From an uncultured Aquimarina sp. (GTDB lineage: Bacteria; Bacteroidota; Bacteroidia; Flavobacteriales; Flavobacteriaceae), in NCBI GenBank assembly GCA_947493495.1, contig CANLRN010000008.1, positions 1-64,000 on the forward strand: a DNA stretch of 64,000 nt, given 5' to 3'. The position numbers and the translations under genes are program-made. Below, in pieces: positions 62,122 to 64,000 of this stretch (positions within the stretch are counted from its first letter, which is position 1; each line of letters opens with the position of its first letter). The notes under the pieces were generated by a model. The model saw nothing but the letters and a program-made list of their open reading frames with translations. It was not told the DNA's origin and did no database searches.

Positions 62122-64000
62122 ATGATTACAAAATTACGAATGCTAATTATTCTACTTTTTGGGATATACACTACATTAATAGTAAGCCAGGAAAGAAAAG
62201 AAATTACTGCAAAAAAAATACAATATCCTCCAAAAATTGATGGTATTCTAGATGATGAAGTATGGAAAAACATACCTCCTAGTACTGATTTTAGAATGTG
62301 GCAACCTGGTAATGAAGGTAGCATACCTGATAATTTACAGACCGAAATAAAAATGGCTTATGATAATAAGGCTGTATATTTTGCAGCGTATCTCTATGAT
62401 GATCAATCAGACAAAATATTAAAACAATTTAGTCAGCGAGATGATGTTTTTGTACAAGCAGATTTTTTTAATATCTCTATCAATACTTATAATGATGGGA
62501 TTAATGAGACAAGATTTTTTATTACAAGTGCTGGTACAATTGGAGATGCCAGAGCTGATCAATTTGAAGAAGATTTCAGTTACAATGTGGTATTTAATGC
62601 CAAAGTTTCTTTTGATAAAAAAGGATGGTATGCAGAATTTAGAATTCCGTACAATGCGTTACGATTTCCTGAAGTTGACATACAAAATTGGAGTATTAAT
62701 TTTTTTAGACGATTACAAGGTAGAAATCAAACACACTCCTGGAATTTAGTTGACAACAAAATAGGGCAACGAACTCAATATAATGGGTTAGTAAAAGGTA
62801 TAGAAAACATAGACCCTCCAATACGACTTACATTTTTCCCATTTGTACAAGGGGTAGTTGCTAGTTTTGATGGAGAAACGGAAACCGATCTTAGTGCTGG
62901 ACTAGATGTAAAATATGGGCTAAGTGATAGTTTTACGCTCGACGCCACTTTAATTCCCGATTTTGGGCAGGCTGCATTTGATGAAGTCCGCCTTAATCTA
63001 GGACCATTCGAACAAACTTTTGGAGAAAACAGGCAATTTTTTACTGAAGGAACAGAACTTTTTAATAAAGGAAATTTGTTTTTTTCTAGAAGAGTTGGTG
63101 GTGCTCCTATTGGATCTGTATCCGATGATGACCTTGATACAGATGAAATAGTAGGTACAATACCTAGTAAGGTAAATTTATTAAATGCTCTTAAAATATC
63201 AGGTAGAACAAAAGCTAAGCTTGGTATCGGTTTTTTTAATGCTATAACCGAAAAAACTGAAGTGCAAATTACAGATACCATTACTGGTGCACAACGAAAT
63301 CAAGTTATTGAACCTTTGTCTAATTACAATATATTTGTTGTAGACCAACAATTTAACAATAACTCTTCTTTATCTTTAATAAATACTAATGTTACCAGAA
63401 GTGGAAGTGATTTTAGAGATGCTAATGTGACTGGATTAGTTTGGAATCTAACAAATAAACCTAACTCGTATCGCCTAACAGGTAGCTCTGTTGTAAGCCA
63501 TCTTAATCTCCCTGGAAATAATATTGCTGGTTTTGCTTCAGAACTAGACTTTAATAGAATAAAGGGAAAGTTTAGATATGGATTAAACTACAATATAGCT
63601 AATAAAACATATGATATCAATGACTTAGGAGTAAATTTCAGGAATAACTTCAATAACTTTAGAGTTAGTGCTTCATATGAAATTTTTGACCCCGTTGGTA
63701 AATTTAACCGATATAGAATAGAAACTTTTTTAAGACATGAGCGTTTGTATGATCCGAGTGTCCAAACCAGAAATAGTATTGGATTCAATTCCTTTTTTGT
63801 GACTAGAGAGCGATTTGGATTTGGTGCCAGAGGTTCTTTTAATTCTAAAGCACAAGATTATTTCGAGCCACGTATTGCAGGTAGGTTTGTTACTTTTAAT
63901 CATAGCGCAGGTGGTAGAGCTTTTGTTTCTTCAGATTATAGAAAAAAGTTTGCATATGATATCAGTATTGGTACCAGACAGTGGTTTGATGATCCACAAT
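62122..64000 (+). CDS. DUF5916-type outer-membrane protein with CBM9-like domain (partial)
   Basis: Runs off the window, so only the first 626 residues are seen. ATG 62122 starts a signal peptide (MLIILLFGIYTTLIVSQ within the first 25). A CBM9-like domain follows with ARKIQYPPKIDGILDDEVW-like wording (here KKIQYPPKIDGILDDEVWKN) and FNISINTYNDGINETRFFIT, then WYAEFRIPYNALRF and FGENRQFFTEGTELFNKG, which mark DUF5916. The C-terminal part is a long beta barrel. Such proteins are outer-membrane and of unknown function; some lie beside TonB systems. No partner gene is visible here. Confidence 0.9.
   Translation, partial: MITKLRMLIILLFGIYTTLIVSQERKEITAKKIQYPPKIDGILDDEVWKNIPPSTDFRMWQPGNEGSIPDNLQTEIKMAYDNKAVYFAAYLYDDQSDKILKQFSQRDDVFVQADFFNISINTYNDGINETRFFITSAGTIGDARADQFEEDFSYNVVFNAKVSFDKKGWYAEFRIPYNALRFPEVDIQNWSINFFRRLQGRNQTHSWNLVDNKIGQRTQYNGLVKGIENIDPPIRLTFFPFVQGVVASFDGETETDLSAGLDVKYGLSDSFTLDATLIPDFGQAAFDEVRLNLGPFEQTFGENRQFFTEGTELFNKGNLFFSRRVGGAPIGSVSDDDLDTDEIVGTIPSKVNLLNALKISGRTKAKLGIGFFNAITEKTEVQITDTITGAQRNQVIEPLSNYNIFVVDQQFNNNSSLSLINTNVTRSGSDFRDANVTGLVWNLTNKPNSYRLTGSSVVSHLNLPGNNIAGFASELDFNRIKGKFRYGLNYNIANKTYDINDLGVNFRNNFNNFRVSASYEIFDPVGKFNRYRIETFLRHERLYDPSVQTRNSIGFNSFFVTRERFGFGARGSFNSKAQDYFEPRIAGRFVTFNHSAGGRAFVSSDYRKKFAYDISIGTRQWFDDPQ

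Noticed and set aside
1-64000. tRNA or rRNA genes
   Set aside because: No T-arm words with matching acceptor stems or rRNA-like stretches were found by eye; a covariance search would be the decisive test.

Overview
The window reads as a piece of a marine Flavobacteriia chromosome (Bacteroidota), close in style to Aquimarina or its relatives. This rests on the low G+C content, promoters of the Bacteroidota type (TTTG-N19/21-TAnnTTTG), a GLPGLI-family protein, a type IX secretion C-terminal domain on a secreted protease, a TonB-dependent receptor with an N-terminal carboxypeptidase-like domain, menaquinone genes, and many small lipoproteins. The genus is inference; no rRNA or tRNA gene was found to fix it.

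Region 1, about 1-7150, is an accessory island. Every gene is on the minus strand and is a small, unrelated, non-essential type: two lipoproteins, a DUF998 membrane protein with a Crp/Fnr regulator, a VOC protein, a possible DUF6389 protein, a CPBP protease broken by a frameshift, and a GrpB protein. Three gaps carry related copies of an AT-rich element with imperfect inverted ends, at about 82-276, 921-1154 and 4788-4992. A fourth gap (3310-3820) looks like a further copy interrupted by the 3' end of a transposase gene. The copy at 4788 is cut off by the 3' end of a group II intron. This is the most likely place for an under-described mobile or cassette-like system.

Region 2, 7186-20077, is core metabolism: pfkA, a giant tamB, tsaD and rsmE head to head with tamB, then a menaquinone cluster (menA, a UPF0173 hydrolase, menC, a CPBP protease, menE) and a DUF1801 protein.

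Region 3, 20639-34727, holds a lipoprotein alpha-amylase, VTT and MscS membrane proteins, tsaE, alanine dehydrogenase, a pyridoxamine-oxidase-like protein divergent from a MocR regulator, proline dehydrogenase and aroB, with several small conserved proteins.

Region 4, 34728-50004, carries a secreted M36 protease, a lipoprotein Cu/Zn superoxide dismutase, a LETM1-related protein whose leader seems to have been invaded by a small palindromic element, a sigma factor with a membrane partner, NDH-2, a GLPGLI protein, a carotenoid-type oxidoreductase, an M61 peptidase and ychF.

Region 5, 50005-64000, carries a TonB-dependent receptor, an outer-membrane beta-barrel protein, a ferredoxin divergent from a LuxC-like acyl-CoA reductase, serC and serA, DUF937, DUF6146 and DUF6787-like proteins, folE-msrA, and the start of a large DUF5916-type outer-membrane protein that leaves the window. 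Serine synthesis (serC-serA), wybutosine-independent t6A formation (tsaD, tsaE) and menaquinone synthesis (menA, menC, menE) are each represented by several genes. No complete defence system, prophage, CRISPR array or biosynthetic cluster was seen.
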